Shown: positions 26,434 through 35,027, counted from the first letter of the stretch. The stretch: 64,000 bases of DNA from an uncultured Clostridia bacterium (GCA_934168365.1 CAKPNJ010000005.1:16179-80178); one strand, 5' to 3'. Notes: generated by a model from the letters alone, not told the origin. Numbers and translations: made by a program.

Positions 26434-26448
26434 TGGTTATATTAACCA
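26434..26448. promoter_or_regulatory. Palindrome upstream of lexA, candidate operator
   Basis: TGGTTATATTAACCA is a perfect inverted repeat with a 3-nt centre, 32 bp before the lexA start. LexA usually represses its own gene, so this is a candidate LexA site, although it does not match the classical Firmicutes CGAAC-N4-GTTCG box. Confidence 0.4.
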
Positions 26449-26479
26449 ATTAAACAAATAAATAAGGAGTGATGTTATT

Positions 26480-27139
26480 TTGGCTAGAAAAAAAGATCCA
26501 ATGGCAATAAATAAAAGAGAAAAAGCAATATTAAAATTTATTCAAAAACAAGTTGAAGAAAACGGATATGCACCATCTGTAAGAGAAATAGGAAAAGCAG
26601 TAGGACTAAAATCAACAGCAACAGTACATGGATACTTAGCAAAATTATCTGAAAAAGGTTATATTAAAAAAGAAGACCAAAAAGGTAGAACTTTACGTCT
26701 ATTAAAAGGTGGAGACGGAGAACCAGTTAAAAAACATGAAGATAAAAACTATTATACAGGAAGAGAAATGGTTGAAGTACCTGTTATTGGTAAAATAACA
26801 GCAGGAGAACCAATTTTAGCTGTAGAAAATATTACAGATACATTTCCTATTCCAATTGACTTTGTTGGAAATAGTGAAAGCTTTATGCTTACAGTTCGTG
26901 GCGAAAGTATGATAGAAGCAGGAATTTTAAATGGAGATTATATTTTAGTTAAAAAACAAAACACAGCAATAAATGGAGAGATAGTTGTAGCACTAATTGG
27001 AGACGAAGCAACAGTAAAAACATTCTATAAAGAAAAAGACCATATTAGGTTACAACCACAAAATAGTACAATGGATCCAATAATTGTACCAACATGTGAA
27101 ATTTTAGGAAAAGTAGCAGGGGTATTTAGAAAACTATAA
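26480..27139 (+). CDS. lexA: LexA repressor
   Basis: 219 residues. N-terminal winged helix (KREKAILKFIQKQVEENGYAPSVREIGKAVGLKSTATVHGYL). Self-cleavage site Ala108-Gly109 in KITAGEP, catalytic Ser143 in RGESMIEAG and Lys180 in EATVKTF. Represses SOS genes until RecA* triggers autolysis. TTG start with AAGGAG 11 nt upstream. Confidence 0.95.
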   Translation: MARKKDPMAINKREKAILKFIQKQVEENGYAPSVREIGKAVGLKSTATVHGYLAKLSEKGYIKKEDQKGRTLRLLKGGDGEPVKKHEDKNYYTGREMVEVPVIGKITAGEPILAVENITDTFPIPIDFVGNSESFMLTVRGESMIEAGILNGDYILVKKQNTAINGEIVVALIGDEATVKTFYKEKDHIRLQPQNSTMDPIIVPTCEILGKVAGVFRKL

Positions 27140-27160
27140 AATAAAGAAAGAGGAGTATAT

Positions 27161-27682
27161 ATGAGCGATTATTTATCAATATGGATATTTAATAGTAGAC
27201 CTAGAATGAGAGTGTTTTGGTGTTACTTACTATTATTTATAATAGTTTTTGTTTTTTCAGATGTAATGATGTATTTATATACTAAATCATTATATCAACC
27301 AATTGAAAAATATGAAGTAAATATAGAAGCACCACAAGTAACAATAAGCGTAGCAGAAGCATCGAATGTAAATGGAAATGTAAAAGGTACTATTAAAAAT
27401 ACTACACAAGAAAAAATTGCAGATAAATACATAAGATTTGACTTTTATACACCAAGAGAAGTTAATGTTGGAACTAAATACTTAAAAATAGATAGTTTAG
27501 AAGTAAATGAAGAAAAACAATTTGAATTAGGTTTCAAATATGATAATGTAAGTAATGTAAAGGTTTCAATGGCAGGAGAAGATGATTTACTAAAAGCAAC
27601 ACCAGAAGAGCTAGAACTTACTCCAGCATTTGGACCAGCAGGAATATTACAATTATTACTTTTAGGACGTTTATTTGTATAA
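27161..27682 (+). CDS. Membrane-anchored protein with FxLYD-like domain
   Basis: 173 residues: one transmembrane helix (residues 18-42), then an external beta domain with GTIKNTTQEKIADKYIRFDFYTPREVNVGTKYLKIDSLEVNEEKQFELGF, which resembles FxLYD/DUF3426-type immunoglobulin-like modules, and a hydrophobic C-terminal segment (GPAGILQLLLLGRLFV). Function unknown. Follows lexA by 21 nt. Confidence 0.6.
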   Translation: MSDYLSIWIFNSRPRMRVFWCYLLLFIIVFVFSDVMMYLYTKSLYQPIEKYEVNIEAPQVTISVAEASNVNGNVKGTIKNTTQEKIADKYIRFDFYTPREVNVGTKYLKIDSLEVNEEKQFELGFKYDNVSNVKVSMAGEDDLLKATPEELELTPAFGPAGILQLLLLGRLFV

Positions 27683-27699
27683 ACTAAGTAAAATATGGA

Positions 27700-27735
27700 A
27701 AAAATAGAGTATGTAAAAACATATTCTATTTTTTT
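27700..27735 (+). terminator. Terminator after lexA operon
   Basis: AAAAATAGAGTATG and CATATTCTATTTTT pair around TAAAAA, followed by T-run. Confidence 0.85.
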
Positions 27736-27756
27736 ACTAAAATATTAAAAAATAGA

Positions 27757-27785
27757 TTGCTATTTTAACTACTTTGTAATATAAT
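27757..27785 (+). promoter_or_regulatory. Promoter of mreB
   Basis: TTGCTA at 27757-27762 and TATAAT at 27780-27785, spacer 17. Confidence 0.7.
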
Positions 27786-27839
27786 TGTAACGAAAACGTA
27801 ACAAAAATGAAACATACTCTGTCGAAAGGAAAGATTCAA

Positions 27840-28844
27840 ATGTTTAAGTATGGACAAGATATAGGAATAGATTTAGGTACAGCAACCGTAATTGCCTATG
27901 CTAAAGGTAAAGGAATAGTATTAAGAGAGCCATCAGTAGTGGCAGTTGATAACAATACAGGGGAAGTATTGGCAGTAGGAAAAGAAGCTAGAAGAATGTT
28001 AGGAAGAACACCAGGAAATATAGTAGCAACAAGACCTTTAAGAGATGGCGTAATTTCAAATTATACTGTAACAGAAAAAATGCTTAAATATTTCATAAAC
28101 CGTGTTTGTGGAAAGTTTATATTTGCGCCAAGAATTATGATTTGCATACCCTCACAAGTAACAGAAGTAGAGAAAAAGGCAGTTATAGACGCAGCTTCAC
28201 AAGCAGGTGCAAGAAAAGTATATTTAATTGAAGAACCAATTGCAGCAGCTATTGGAGCTGGAATAGACATATCTAAACCATGCGGAAATATGGTAGTTGA
28301 TATTGGTGGAGGAACAACAGATATAGCAGTTATATCTTTAGGAGGTTCAGTAGTTAGCACTTCACTAAAAGTAGCAGGAGACAAATTTGACGAAGCAATT
28401 GTAAGATATATTAAAAAGAAATATAATACAATTATAGGAGAAAGAACAGCCGAAGATTTAAAAATAAACATAGGTTGTGTATATCCGAAAATTCAAGATA
28501 TGGAAATGGATATTAGAGGAAGAGACTTAGCAACAGGACTTCCAAAAACAATAACAGTTCGTTCAAGTGAAATGCTAGAAGCGTTGATAGAACCTGCAAT
28601 GCAAGTGGTAGATGCAGTTCATAGCGTACTAGAAAAAACACCACCTGAACTTGCAGCAGATATAAGCGATAGAGGAATATATATGACAGGCGGAGGATGC
28701 CTAATAGATGGATTAGACAAACTTTTACAAGAACAATTAGGACTAAATGTAATGATAGCACAAGATGCAGTATCATGCGTTGCATTAGGAACGGGAAGAG
28801 CACTAGATAATTTAGATATACTAGACAGTAAAAAGAGACAATGA
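27840..28844 (+). CDS. mreB: Rod shape-determining protein MreB/Mbl
   Basis: 334-residue bacterial actin: phosphate 1 DIGIDLGTATVIAYAKGKG, connect 1 and phosphate 2 VVDIGGGTTDIAVISLGG, adenosine motif YMTGGGCLIDGLDKLL. Directs cell-wall synthesis along the long axis. The ATG at 27840 (AAAGGAAAG upstream) gives the family N-terminus FKYGQDIGID; an ATG at 27807 would add 11 residues. Whether it is MreB, Mbl or MreBH cannot be decided here. Confidence 0.93.
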   Translation: MFKYGQDIGIDLGTATVIAYAKGKGIVLREPSVVAVDNNTGEVLAVGKEARRMLGRTPGNIVATRPLRDGVISNYTVTEKMLKYFINRVCGKFIFAPRIMICIPSQVTEVEKKAVIDAASQAGARKVYLIEEPIAAAIGAGIDISKPCGNMVVDIGGGTTDIAVISLGGSVVSTSLKVAGDKFDEAIVRYIKKKYNTIIGERTAEDLKINIGCVYPKIQDMEMDIRGRDLATGLPKTITVRSSEMLEALIEPAMQVVDAVHSVLEKTPPELAADISDRGIYMTGGGCLIDGLDKLLQEQLGLNVMIAQDAVSCVALGTGRALDNLDILDSKKRQ

Positions 28845-28924
28845 AAAATAAAAATTAACTTGCAAAATGTTCTGGAAAAAAAATAATTTTTATGGTATAA
28901 ACTAAATTGAGGAGAGTGGTAAAT

Positions 28925-30445
28925 ATGCTAAAGAAAAAAGATTTAAAGAAAGAAACGGGTATTACATTAGTAGCTCTTGTTATTACTATACTGATTTTAT
29001 TGCTATTAAGTATGGCTACTATACAATTTGCAATGAACAATTTTGGAGGAGCAGAAAGAGCAGTAACTAATTATGATAAAGCACAAGCAGATGAAGAAAT
29101 AGAAACAGCAAAAGTTGGAGCTTCAATAAATCAAGAGGGAAAAATAAATAAAGAACAGTTAATAAAGGAACTTCATGAATTAAACATAAAAGATGAGGAT
29201 ATAACAGATAACGGAAACGAGTTACAGGTAAAGTATAAGGGAAACACATATGATATACCATACAATGTAAAGTTAATTTCTGTAAAAGTTGGTCTATATG
29301 ATTATATAAATGAAGAAGAAGTTGAAACTGTAGAATTAAAACTTTTAGAAACTACACCTTTAAATGAATCAACAGTAACAATGCCAGAAGGATATGTTTT
29401 ATATTCAAAACACGATTCTTCAATTACAAATCCGACAGTTGTTATAGAAAATGGAGTTGCAGATAAAAGTGAATATACTTTAAATGTATGCAAAGAGAAT
29501 AAAGATGGAGAAATATTGCTTAAAAATTCAACAGGTTTAAGAAATATAGAAAAGAAATTAGATGATAAATATGCATTAGATAATGATATTGACCTTGAAT
29601 CGGTTAGTAATTGGACCCCAATAGGAATGGAACAGAAGTTTTTAGGGGTATTTAATGGAAATGGTTATACTGTTTCTAATCTAAAATGCGACTTTTCTTC
29701 AAGTAGGCAAATAGGATTAATATCGGTAAATAGTGGAACTATAAAAAATCTAAATGTTTCAACAGCTACAATTAAAGGGTCAGCAGTTGTGGGAGCTATA
29801 TGCGGAAATAATGTTGATGGAGCAGCAATAGAAAATTGTCATGTGAGTGGAAGTATAACATCTACTGATACAAACGCCTCAACAGCTGGAGCAGCAGGTG
29901 GAATTGCTGGAAGCAATTCTGGTACAATAAGTAAGTGCAGTGCTAAAACTTCCAATAAAGGTTATAAATGGACTGGAGGAATAACAGGCAAAAATTTTGG
30001 AAGTATATCAGAGTCTTATTTTATAGGAGGAGTAAATAGTACAGTTACTAATTCTGAAATAAACTCATATTATAAAAACACCTCTATATATCAAAATATG
30101 GGAGGCATAGCCGGAGGAAATACAGGAAGTATAAAAAATAGCTATGCTATATTAACAAATGTAGTAAAAGGAGCGGCAGCAGTTGGAGGTATGGTTGGAT
30201 GGTGTAAAGGTGGTAGCTTAAATAACATTTATATAGCTAATACAAACAACATCGTTGGAATAGATGATACGTCAGATGATGTAGGATATATTACTACAAC
30301 AGTGCCATCATATTCAAACTTATATACTTATGCTACAACATCAACTGAATTAACAAGCTTACCAAGTGGACTAAGTAGTTCAATATGGAAAATGAATGGA
30401 GCGACATATAGTAGTTGTCCAGACTTAATAAATAATCCAAGATAA
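28925..30445 (+). CDS. Prepilin-like protein with GLUG repeats
   Basis: 506 residues. N-terminal prepilin segment: KKETG then ITLVALVITI and a hydrophobic helix (about 15-37). The middle is mixed alpha/beta. The C-terminal 300 residues hold GLUG-type repeats, four or more units of the form GLISVNSGTIKNL, AICGNNVDGAAIENC, GGIAGSNSGTISKC, GGIAGGNTGSIKNS, GGMVGWCKGGSLNN, which build a beta-helix typical of adhesins. ATG at 28925 has GAGGAGAG upstream. Probably a surface-displayed protein on its own transcript. Confidence 0.75.
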   Translation: MLKKKDLKKETGITLVALVITILILLLLSMATIQFAMNNFGGAERAVTNYDKAQADEEIETAKVGASINQEGKINKEQLIKELHELNIKDEDITDNGNELQVKYKGNTYDIPYNVKLISVKVGLYDYINEEEVETVELKLLETTPLNESTVTMPEGYVLYSKHDSSITNPTVVIENGVADKSEYTLNVCKENKDGEILLKNSTGLRNIEKKLDDKYALDNDIDLESVSNWTPIGMEQKFLGVFNGNGYTVSNLKCDFSSSRQIGLISVNSGTIKNLNVSTATIKGSAVVGAICGNNVDGAAIENCHVSGSITSTDTNASTAGAAGGIAGSNSGTISKCSAKTSNKGYKWTGGITGKNFGSISESYFIGGVNSTVTNSEINSYYKNTSIYQNMGGIAGGNTGSIKNSYAILTNVVKGAAAVGGMVGWCKGGSLNNIYIANTNNIVGIDDTSDDVGYITTTVPSYSNLYTYATTSTELTSLPSGLSSSIWKMNGATYSSCPDLINNPR

Positions 30446-30455
30446 TTATTAAATG

Positions 30456-30484
30456 AGGTAGAGATATATAATCTCTACCTTATT
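30456..30484 (+). terminator. Terminator after GLUG prepilin
   Basis: AGGTAGAGAT and ATCTCTACCT with a TATA loop, followed by TATT. Confidence 0.75.
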
Positions 30485-30501
30485 AAATTGAAACTTAAAA
30501 C

Positions 30502-30530
30502 TTGCAAAAGCTTGGATAAAATTGTATAAT
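30502..30530 (+). promoter_or_regulatory. Promoter of acyl-CoA ligase gene
   Basis: TTGCAA at 30502-30507 and TATAAT at 30525-30530, spacer 17. Confidence 0.7.
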
Positions 30531-30560
30531 ATATACTAGATTTTAAACAAGGAGAGAAAA

Positions 30561-32420
30561 ATGAGAGGGTTAAATAATTTTAAAGTACCAAATTTTAAAT
30601 TTCCGAAATTCAAAATGAAAGACATTTCTGAAATAGAAGAAATGAATATAAATTATGATGAAATAGAAAAAAACAAAGATAAAAAGAAAGACAAAAAGGA
30701 ATTTGTTGCAACTAACTACAATAGCATAAAAGAAATATTTGAACATTCAACAAAAACATATGCAAACAAAGAATTTATACTAGAGAAATTTGATCCAAAA
30801 GGTAAATATGAAGAAATATCATATGAACAATTTGGAAAAGATGTAATAGGTTTCGGAACAGCATTAAATAGAGTATTAAAGTTAGAAAATAGACCAAGAA
30901 TTATGATATTAAGTGAAACAACATATGACTGGTATGTATCATATGTTACATTACTTTGTGGAGATGCAATTGCTATACCAACAGATAAAGAACTACCGGA
31001 CAATGAACTTGAAAATGTAGTAAAAAGGTCTAAAGCAGATGCAATTATATATTCAGAGAAAAAAGCTGATTCAGTAAAAAAAATAATGGAGAAATTCCCA
31101 CAAGTTAAGTATTTTATAAAAATGTATTCTGAAGATGGATTACAAAATAAAACAGTTGGAATGCAATACTTAATAAATGAAGGAACAAAATTTGTTAATT
31201 CTGGAGATGACTATTTTGCTAAAGTAGAAACTGATCCAGACGAATTCAAAGTATTACTATTTACATCAGGAACTACTTCAAATGCAAAAGGAGTTATGCT
31301 TACAAGCCGTAATTTAGCAGAAAACATAAATGCTGCAACTGCCTATGCAAAAGTATATCCAGAAGACAGATTCTTCTCAGTATTGCCATTACATCATACA
31401 TATGAATCAACAATAGGATTTCTACTTCCAATGGCGTGGGGTAGCTCAATTGCAGTTTGCCAAGGACTAAAACATATTGTGCCAAATATGTTAGAAAGCA
31501 AACCAAGCGTACTAATCTCAGTACCTCTTTTGATAGAAAATTTATATAAGAAAATAAATGCAAGTATAAAAAAAGCAGGTAAAGATGGTTTAGTTGGTTC
31601 AATGTTACATATTACAAATGCATTAAAGGTAGTAGGTGTTGACGTTAAACGTAAAGTATTTTCAGATATTTATGAAAACTTAGGTGGAAACTTAAGATTT
31701 ATAGTATCAGCAGCAGCTCCAATAGATGCAAAAATTGGAAAATGGGTAGAAGATATAGGAATTACATTTTTACAAGGTTATGGATTAACTGAAACTGCCC
31801 CAATTGCGGCCTTAACACCTGAATATCAACCTAAGGTAGGTTCAGCAGGAAAAGCAATACCAAAAGGAGAAATTAGAATAGAAGATCCAAATGAGGATGG
31901 AGAAGGAGAGGTTTTAATAAAAACTCCTACTTTAATGATTGGATATTATGAGGATGAAAAGGCAACAAATGAAGTAATAGAAGTGATAGATGGAGAAAGA
32001 TGGTTTCATTCTGGAGATATAGGATACCTAGATAAAGATGGCTTCTTATATATAACAGGAAGAAGCAAAAATGTAATAGTTACTCAAAATGGTAAAAACA
32101 TCTATCCAGAAGAAATCGAGCTATTATTAGCACAGGTGCCAGAAATTAAAGAATGTATGGTATATGGAAAACAAGATGAAAAAGACCCAACCAATAAAGA
32201 ACTAATTATCTCTGTAAAAGTTATACCAAATTTAGATAAGATTGGAAAAGATTTAACAGACGAACAAATAAGAGAAATTATCTGGCCTAAGATTAAAGAA
32301 GTTAATAAAAAGCTAACTTCATATAAGGCAATTAAAAACTTAGAGATTAAGCATGATGAATTTGAAAAAACCACAACAATGAAAATTAAGCGTTATGCAG
32401 AAATCAAAAAAAGCAAATAA
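30561..32420 (+). CDS. AMP-dependent long-chain acyl-CoA synthetase
   Basis: 619-residue adenylate-forming enzyme. P-loop-like motif LLFTSGTTSNAKGVMLTSRNL near residue 230, LPLHHTYES, GYGLTETAPI near 400, and the A5-A8 block WFHSGDIGYLDKDGFLYITGRSKNVIV near 480, plus the hinge and a C-terminal Lys-containing KIKRYAEIKK. It activates fatty acids as acyl-AMP then acyl-CoA. The first 50 residues are unusually charged and repetitive (FKVPNFKFPKFKMKD). Confidence 0.88.
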   Translation: MRGLNNFKVPNFKFPKFKMKDISEIEEMNINYDEIEKNKDKKKDKKEFVATNYNSIKEIFEHSTKTYANKEFILEKFDPKGKYEEISYEQFGKDVIGFGTALNRVLKLENRPRIMILSETTYDWYVSYVTLLCGDAIAIPTDKELPDNELENVVKRSKADAIIYSEKKADSVKKIMEKFPQVKYFIKMYSEDGLQNKTVGMQYLINEGTKFVNSGDDYFAKVETDPDEFKVLLFTSGTTSNAKGVMLTSRNLAENINAATAYAKVYPEDRFFSVLPLHHTYESTIGFLLPMAWGSSIAVCQGLKHIVPNMLESKPSVLISVPLLIENLYKKINASIKKAGKDGLVGSMLHITNALKVVGVDVKRKVFSDIYENLGGNLRFIVSAAAPIDAKIGKWVEDIGITFLQGYGLTETAPIAALTPEYQPKVGSAGKAIPKGEIRIEDPNEDGEGEVLIKTPTLMIGYYEDEKATNEVIEVIDGERWFHSGDIGYLDKDGFLYITGRSKNVIVTQNGKNIYPEEIELLLAQVPEIKECMVYGKQDEKDPTNKELIISVKVIPNLDKIGKDLTDEQIREIIWPKIKEVNKKLTSYKAIKNLEIKHDEFEKTTTMKIKRYAEIKKSK

Positions 32421-32526
32421 AATTTTATTACAAAAAAATACAAATTATTACAAAATAACCTTGACTTTGTAAAAATATTGTAATAAAATCGTAACAGAAA
32501 TGTAAAAATAAAAAGATGAAATCCTA

Positions 32527-32555
32527 TTGTAGTTTTTTATAATTCAGTATATAAT
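32527..32555 (+). promoter_or_regulatory. Promoter of hypothetical coiled-coil gene
   Basis: TTGTAG at 32527-32532 and TATAAT at 32550-32555, spacer 17. Confidence 0.5.
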
Positions 32556-32603
32556 ATTAACGCATAGGAAAAAATAACGTAGGATAAAGGAGGGAAGTTT
32601 ACG

Positions 32604-33443
32604 ATGTCTAGATCTGGCATAGTAAACGTGAGAATGGTTATCACGGAAGAAAAAATATTATCAAACATGGATAAAGTACAAAAACTAATAAATCCTAATA
32701 GTAAAAAGCAAATTATTCAATTAGAAGAAGACGCTTACTTTAAGGATTTAATAGAATCTATAAAAACATATTTAATTGAATATCCTAAAAAGAAAAACTT
32801 TCCTAAGAGTGTATATAAAGCAGCTTATGAATTAGTTGAATATGCAACAAATCAATTTGAAGAAAACACTAAGAAAATAGAGGAACTAATTCGTCAAAGA
32901 GAGAAAAATATAGGTTTGGCAGCTGAGTTGAAAGAAACACTAGAGATAGTGGAAAACAAAGAAGAAAATTGGAAAGAAGCAGTAAAAAAAGTTGCTAAAG
33001 ATTTTCCAGAAGACATAATAGATACTTTAGGACTAATAGGAAGAACAAAATCAGCAAAATCACAAAATTATCAAGATGCTGTAAAACTAATAAATGCAAG
33101 AATAGTTAACCTAGAATCAAACTTACATATTGAAATAGATATGGAAAGAATTGAAGATAGATCAAAAGCATTAAGCTATATTGGAATTGAAATAGCAGAT
33201 GCGTTAAAATTGATACCAGCACCACAAGAAGATAATGAAGTAGAAGCTGTGTTAGAACAAATAGAAGAGGTAACTCCAGAGGATAGAACATACTTTGAAC
33301 AAACTAGAGTAGAAGTAAAACCATCTTTATGGCAAAGAATTAAAAATAGCAAAATTGTTAGAGCAATTAGCTATGCTATGAAGATTAAAGTTGTACTTCA
33401 AGTTCCAGCACTTCCAGAAGGAAGAGGAGAACAAAGAAATTAA
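32604..33443 (+). CDS. Hypothetical helical protein
   Basis: 279 residues, mostly alpha-helical and charged, with a coiled-coil tendency around 80-130 (YELVEYATNQFEENTKKIEELIRQREKN) and no membrane segment. C-terminus is basic (KPSLWQRIKNSKIVRAISYAMKIK). No domain recognised. AAAGGAGGGAAG precedes the ATG; own promoter and terminator. Confidence 0.6.
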   Translation: MSRSGIVNVRMVITEEKILSNMDKVQKLINPNSKKQIIQLEEDAYFKDLIESIKTYLIEYPKKKNFPKSVYKAAYELVEYATNQFEENTKKIEELIRQREKNIGLAAELKETLEIVENKEENWKEAVKKVAKDFPEDIIDTLGLIGRTKSAKSQNYQDAVKLINARIVNLESNLHIEIDMERIEDRSKALSYIGIEIADALKLIPAPQEDNEVEAVLEQIEEVTPEDRTYFEQTRVEVKPSLWQRIKNSKIVRAISYAMKIKVVLQVPALPEGRGEQRN

Positions 33444-33456
33444 AAAGTTATGTTAG

Positions 33457-33486
33457 AAGTGGTTGGAGTAAAATCTAACCACTTTT
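33457..33486 (+). terminator. Terminator after hypothetical gene
   Basis: AAGTGGTT and AACCACTT pair around GGAGTAAAATCT, followed by TT and more A/T. Confidence 0.7.
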
Positions 33487-33518
33487 AAAAATTTTTTAAA
33501 AAATAATTACTTAAACAC

Positions 33519-33547
33519 TTGACAATTTTAATAAAATGTCATATACT
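33519..33547 (+). promoter_or_regulatory. Promoter of tRNA-Met
   Basis: TTGACA at 33519-33524 and TATACT at 33542-33547, spacer 17. Confidence 0.8.
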
Positions 33548-33568
33548 TAAAACTGCATTACAACAAAT

Positions 33569-33645
33569 GCGCCATTAGCTCAGTTGGTCAGAGCAACCGG
33601 CTCATAACCGGTGGGTCCTAGGTTCGAATCCTAGATGGCGCACCA
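33569..33645 (+). tRNA. tRNA with CAT anticodon (Met, or Ile2)
   Basis: 77 nt with encoded CCA. Acceptor GCGCCAT/ATGGCGC, anticodon stem ACCGG/CCGGT with loop CTCATAA, T-arm CCTAG-GTTCGAAT-CCTAG. CAT is read as elongator Met unless the C is modified to lysidine, in which case the tRNA is Ile2; the sequence alone does not settle this. Confidence 0.92.
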
Positions 33646-33652
33646 AAAACTA

Positions 33653-33681
33653 TTGACAATATTAAAATGTCAAAGTATAAT
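33653..33681 (+). promoter_or_regulatory. Promoter of tRNA-Tyr
   Basis: TTGACA at 33653-33658 and TATAAT at 33676-33681, spacer 17; the tRNA begins 20 bp downstream. Confidence 0.85.
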
Positions 33682-33701
33682 ATAACAATTAAATAATATA
33701 T

Positions 33702-34012
33702 GGGCAGATGGCCGAGTGGCTAAAGGCGGCAGACTGTAGGCTTTGATTAAAATCAAAAAATCAGAAATTGCAGCTCATACAAGTGATTGTATGATGAAAA
33801 CCGGGCTAATTCGGGGAAGTCTTAACAGTATAAGCTGATGATAATCCCGAGCTAGAAAGAAATTTCGAGTGTAGAGACTTTATACCTGGTATCTTATATA
33901 TAAGATAAAGAGAAAGTCCAGACTACAAACATGAAAATGGTAGTGAAAACTATAGTAGTAAGAAATCTGTTCTCGTACGAGTACGATGGTTCGAATCCAT
34001 CTCTGCCCACCA
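33702..34012 (+). tRNA. tRNA-Tyr (anticodon GTA) interrupted by a group I intron
   Basis: 5' exon 33702-33737 and 3' exon 33963-34012 (with CCA) join into an 86-nt type II tRNA. Acceptor GGGCAGA/TCTGCCC, D-arm GCC/GGC, anticodon stem GCAGA/TCTGT with loop CTGTAAA (anticodon GTA), a long variable arm built on CTCGTACGAG, T-arm GATGG-TTCGAAT-CCATC. The loop has seven bases only when 33738-33962 is removed, which fixes the exon borders. A terminator follows at once. Confidence 0.9.
33738..33962 (+). ncRNA. Group I intron in tRNA-Tyr anticodon loop
   Basis: 225 nt. The 5' exon ends in U and the intron ends in G, as group I self-splicing requires. A GCAG at 33770-33773 can pair with the exon end CUGU as guide, with the required U-G pair. 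Core pairing: TCGGG (33811-33815) with CCCGA (33846-33850); the P7-type strands GTGTAGAGACTT (33869-33880) and AAGTCCAGACTACA (33914-33927) pair through GACTT/AAGTC. A perfect TATCTTA palindrome at 33889-33906 fits P8. No reading frame lies inside. Insertion is between anticodon positions 35 and 36. Subgroup not determined. Confidence 0.85.
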
Positions 34013-34038
34013 AAAACAAGTTGAAAGACTTGTTTTTA
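34012..34038 (+). terminator. Terminator after tRNA-Tyr
   Basis: AAAAACAAG and CTTGTTTTT pair around TTGAAAGA. Confidence 0.85.
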
Positions 34039-34081
34039 AATACACAACAATGCGAACAAACATTCTACAAAAGGAGAAAAT

Positions 34082-34468
34082 ATGAAATTTGAAACTAATA
34101 AAGAAAAAGGAAATTCTAGTTTAGGTATAGCAATTGCATATTTTTCAACTAATGGATATACAGTTTCAATTCCACTTAATGATACACAAGATTATGATTT
34201 GGTTGTTGAGAAAGAAAGCAAATTTTATAGCGTACAAGTTAAATCAACAGGTTGCAAAACAAAGTATGGAAATTATCAAGTAGCATTAAAAAGTTGTGGA
34301 GGAACTAAAGGAAAAACATATAAAACTATAATTGACACAAATGTAGACTTAGTATTTATTGTTGCAAGTGATATGTCAATGTACTTGATTCCAAAAAGTG
34401 AGATAAAGAATAAATCAACAATAAATTTATGTGATAATTATATAAAGTATAAAATAAAAAAGAATTAG
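34082..34468 (+). CDS. Small PD-(D/E)XK nuclease, possible intron-homing enzyme
   Basis: 128 residues with the plan of small PD-(D/E)XK endonucleases: N-terminal helix NSSLGIAIAYFSTNGYTVSIPL, then DYDLVVEKESKFYSVQVKST, where Asp in DYDLVV and Q-V-K in VQVKS form the metal site (a QxK variant of ExK). The fold class that contains the group I intron homing enzyme I-Ssp6803I has this size and this QxK pattern. The gene lies 70 nt downstream of the intron-containing tRNA-Tyr, behind AAAAGGAG, outside the intron. A housekeeping or restriction role remains possible. Confidence 0.65.
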   Translation: MKFETNKEKGNSSLGIAIAYFSTNGYTVSIPLNDTQDYDLVVEKESKFYSVQVKSTGCKTKYGNYQVALKSCGGTKGKTYKTIIDTNVDLVFIVASDMSMYLIPKSEIKNKSTINLCDNYIKYKIKKN

Positions 34469-34504
34469 TTTTACTGCAATAGTAATATACTAATTCTTTT
34501 TTTT
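34455..34504. terminator. Bidirectional terminator between converging genes
   Basis: AAAGAATTAGT and ACTAATTCTTT pair across a 22-nt loop with A-run on the left and T-run on the right, serving the nuclease gene and the minus-strand HTH gene. Confidence 0.75.
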
Positions 34505-34763
34505 ATTCTAGTTCTTTCAAAAAATCAGATAGCAAAGTATTGGGAGAGACTTTAAAAACTTTTGAGAATCCAACTAACTCATAATCTTTTATAACTCTGT
34601 CGCCAGCTTCAATTCTTTGGATAGATGACCTAGGGATATCAATACCAATTAGCATTAACTGATTGGAAGTTTGAGCCAAAGACCAACCTAATTTAATTCT
34701 GTAAGCTTTAAGAACATCTCCAATGATATTTAATTTTCCATTGTACTTTGTAATGTTGTTCAT
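34503..34763 (-). CDS. HTH-type transcriptional regulator, XRE-like
   Basis: 86 residues: IGDVLKAYRIKLGWSLAQTSNQLMLIGIDIPRSSIQRIEAGDRVIKDYELVGFSKVFKVSPNTLL, the five-helix Cro/C1 DNA-binding domain and little else. GGAGAT lies about 10 nt before the ATG. It converges on the nuclease gene. Target unknown. Confidence 0.75.
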   Translation of the reverse strand: MNNITKYNGKLNIIGDVLKAYRIKLGWSLAQTSNQLMLIGIDIPRSSIQRIEAGDRVIKDYELVGFSKVFKVSPNTLLSDFLKELE

Positions 34764-34923
34764 ACTCTAATTATCTCCACTTCCATATAAAATATAAATT
34801 TATTTTACAATAATATAAAAAAACTATGTCTCACACAGTAGACAGAAATAAAAGAGTGTGATAAAATTGTTTTACTGGAGATACAAAAACATTAATTAAT
34901 AAAATAGATAGGAGGTGTTGGAT

Positions 34924-35013
34924 ATGAAAAAAGCGAAACAATATGAAGAATGTTGTTTTAAGTATACTGTAGGTATAATTATACAGTCATTAGAAAATAT
35001 GAAAAATAAATAA
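34924..35013 (+). CDS. 29-residue peptide
   Basis: ATG with a near-ideal AGGAGGTG upstream, 29 codons (MKKAKQYEECCFKY ... SLENMKNK), stop followed at once by AAGGAGG for the next gene. The strong site and tight spacing argue for a real gene. Contains a Cys pair; no family recognised. Confidence 0.5.
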   Translation: MKKAKQYEECCFKYTVGIIIQSLENMKNK

Positions 35014-35027
35014 GGAGGTAAATATAC

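Noticed and set aside
33738..33962. Two separate partial tRNAs or a tRNA pseudogene
   Set aside because: The halves pair perfectly into one tRNA-Tyr and the sequence between has group I core motifs.
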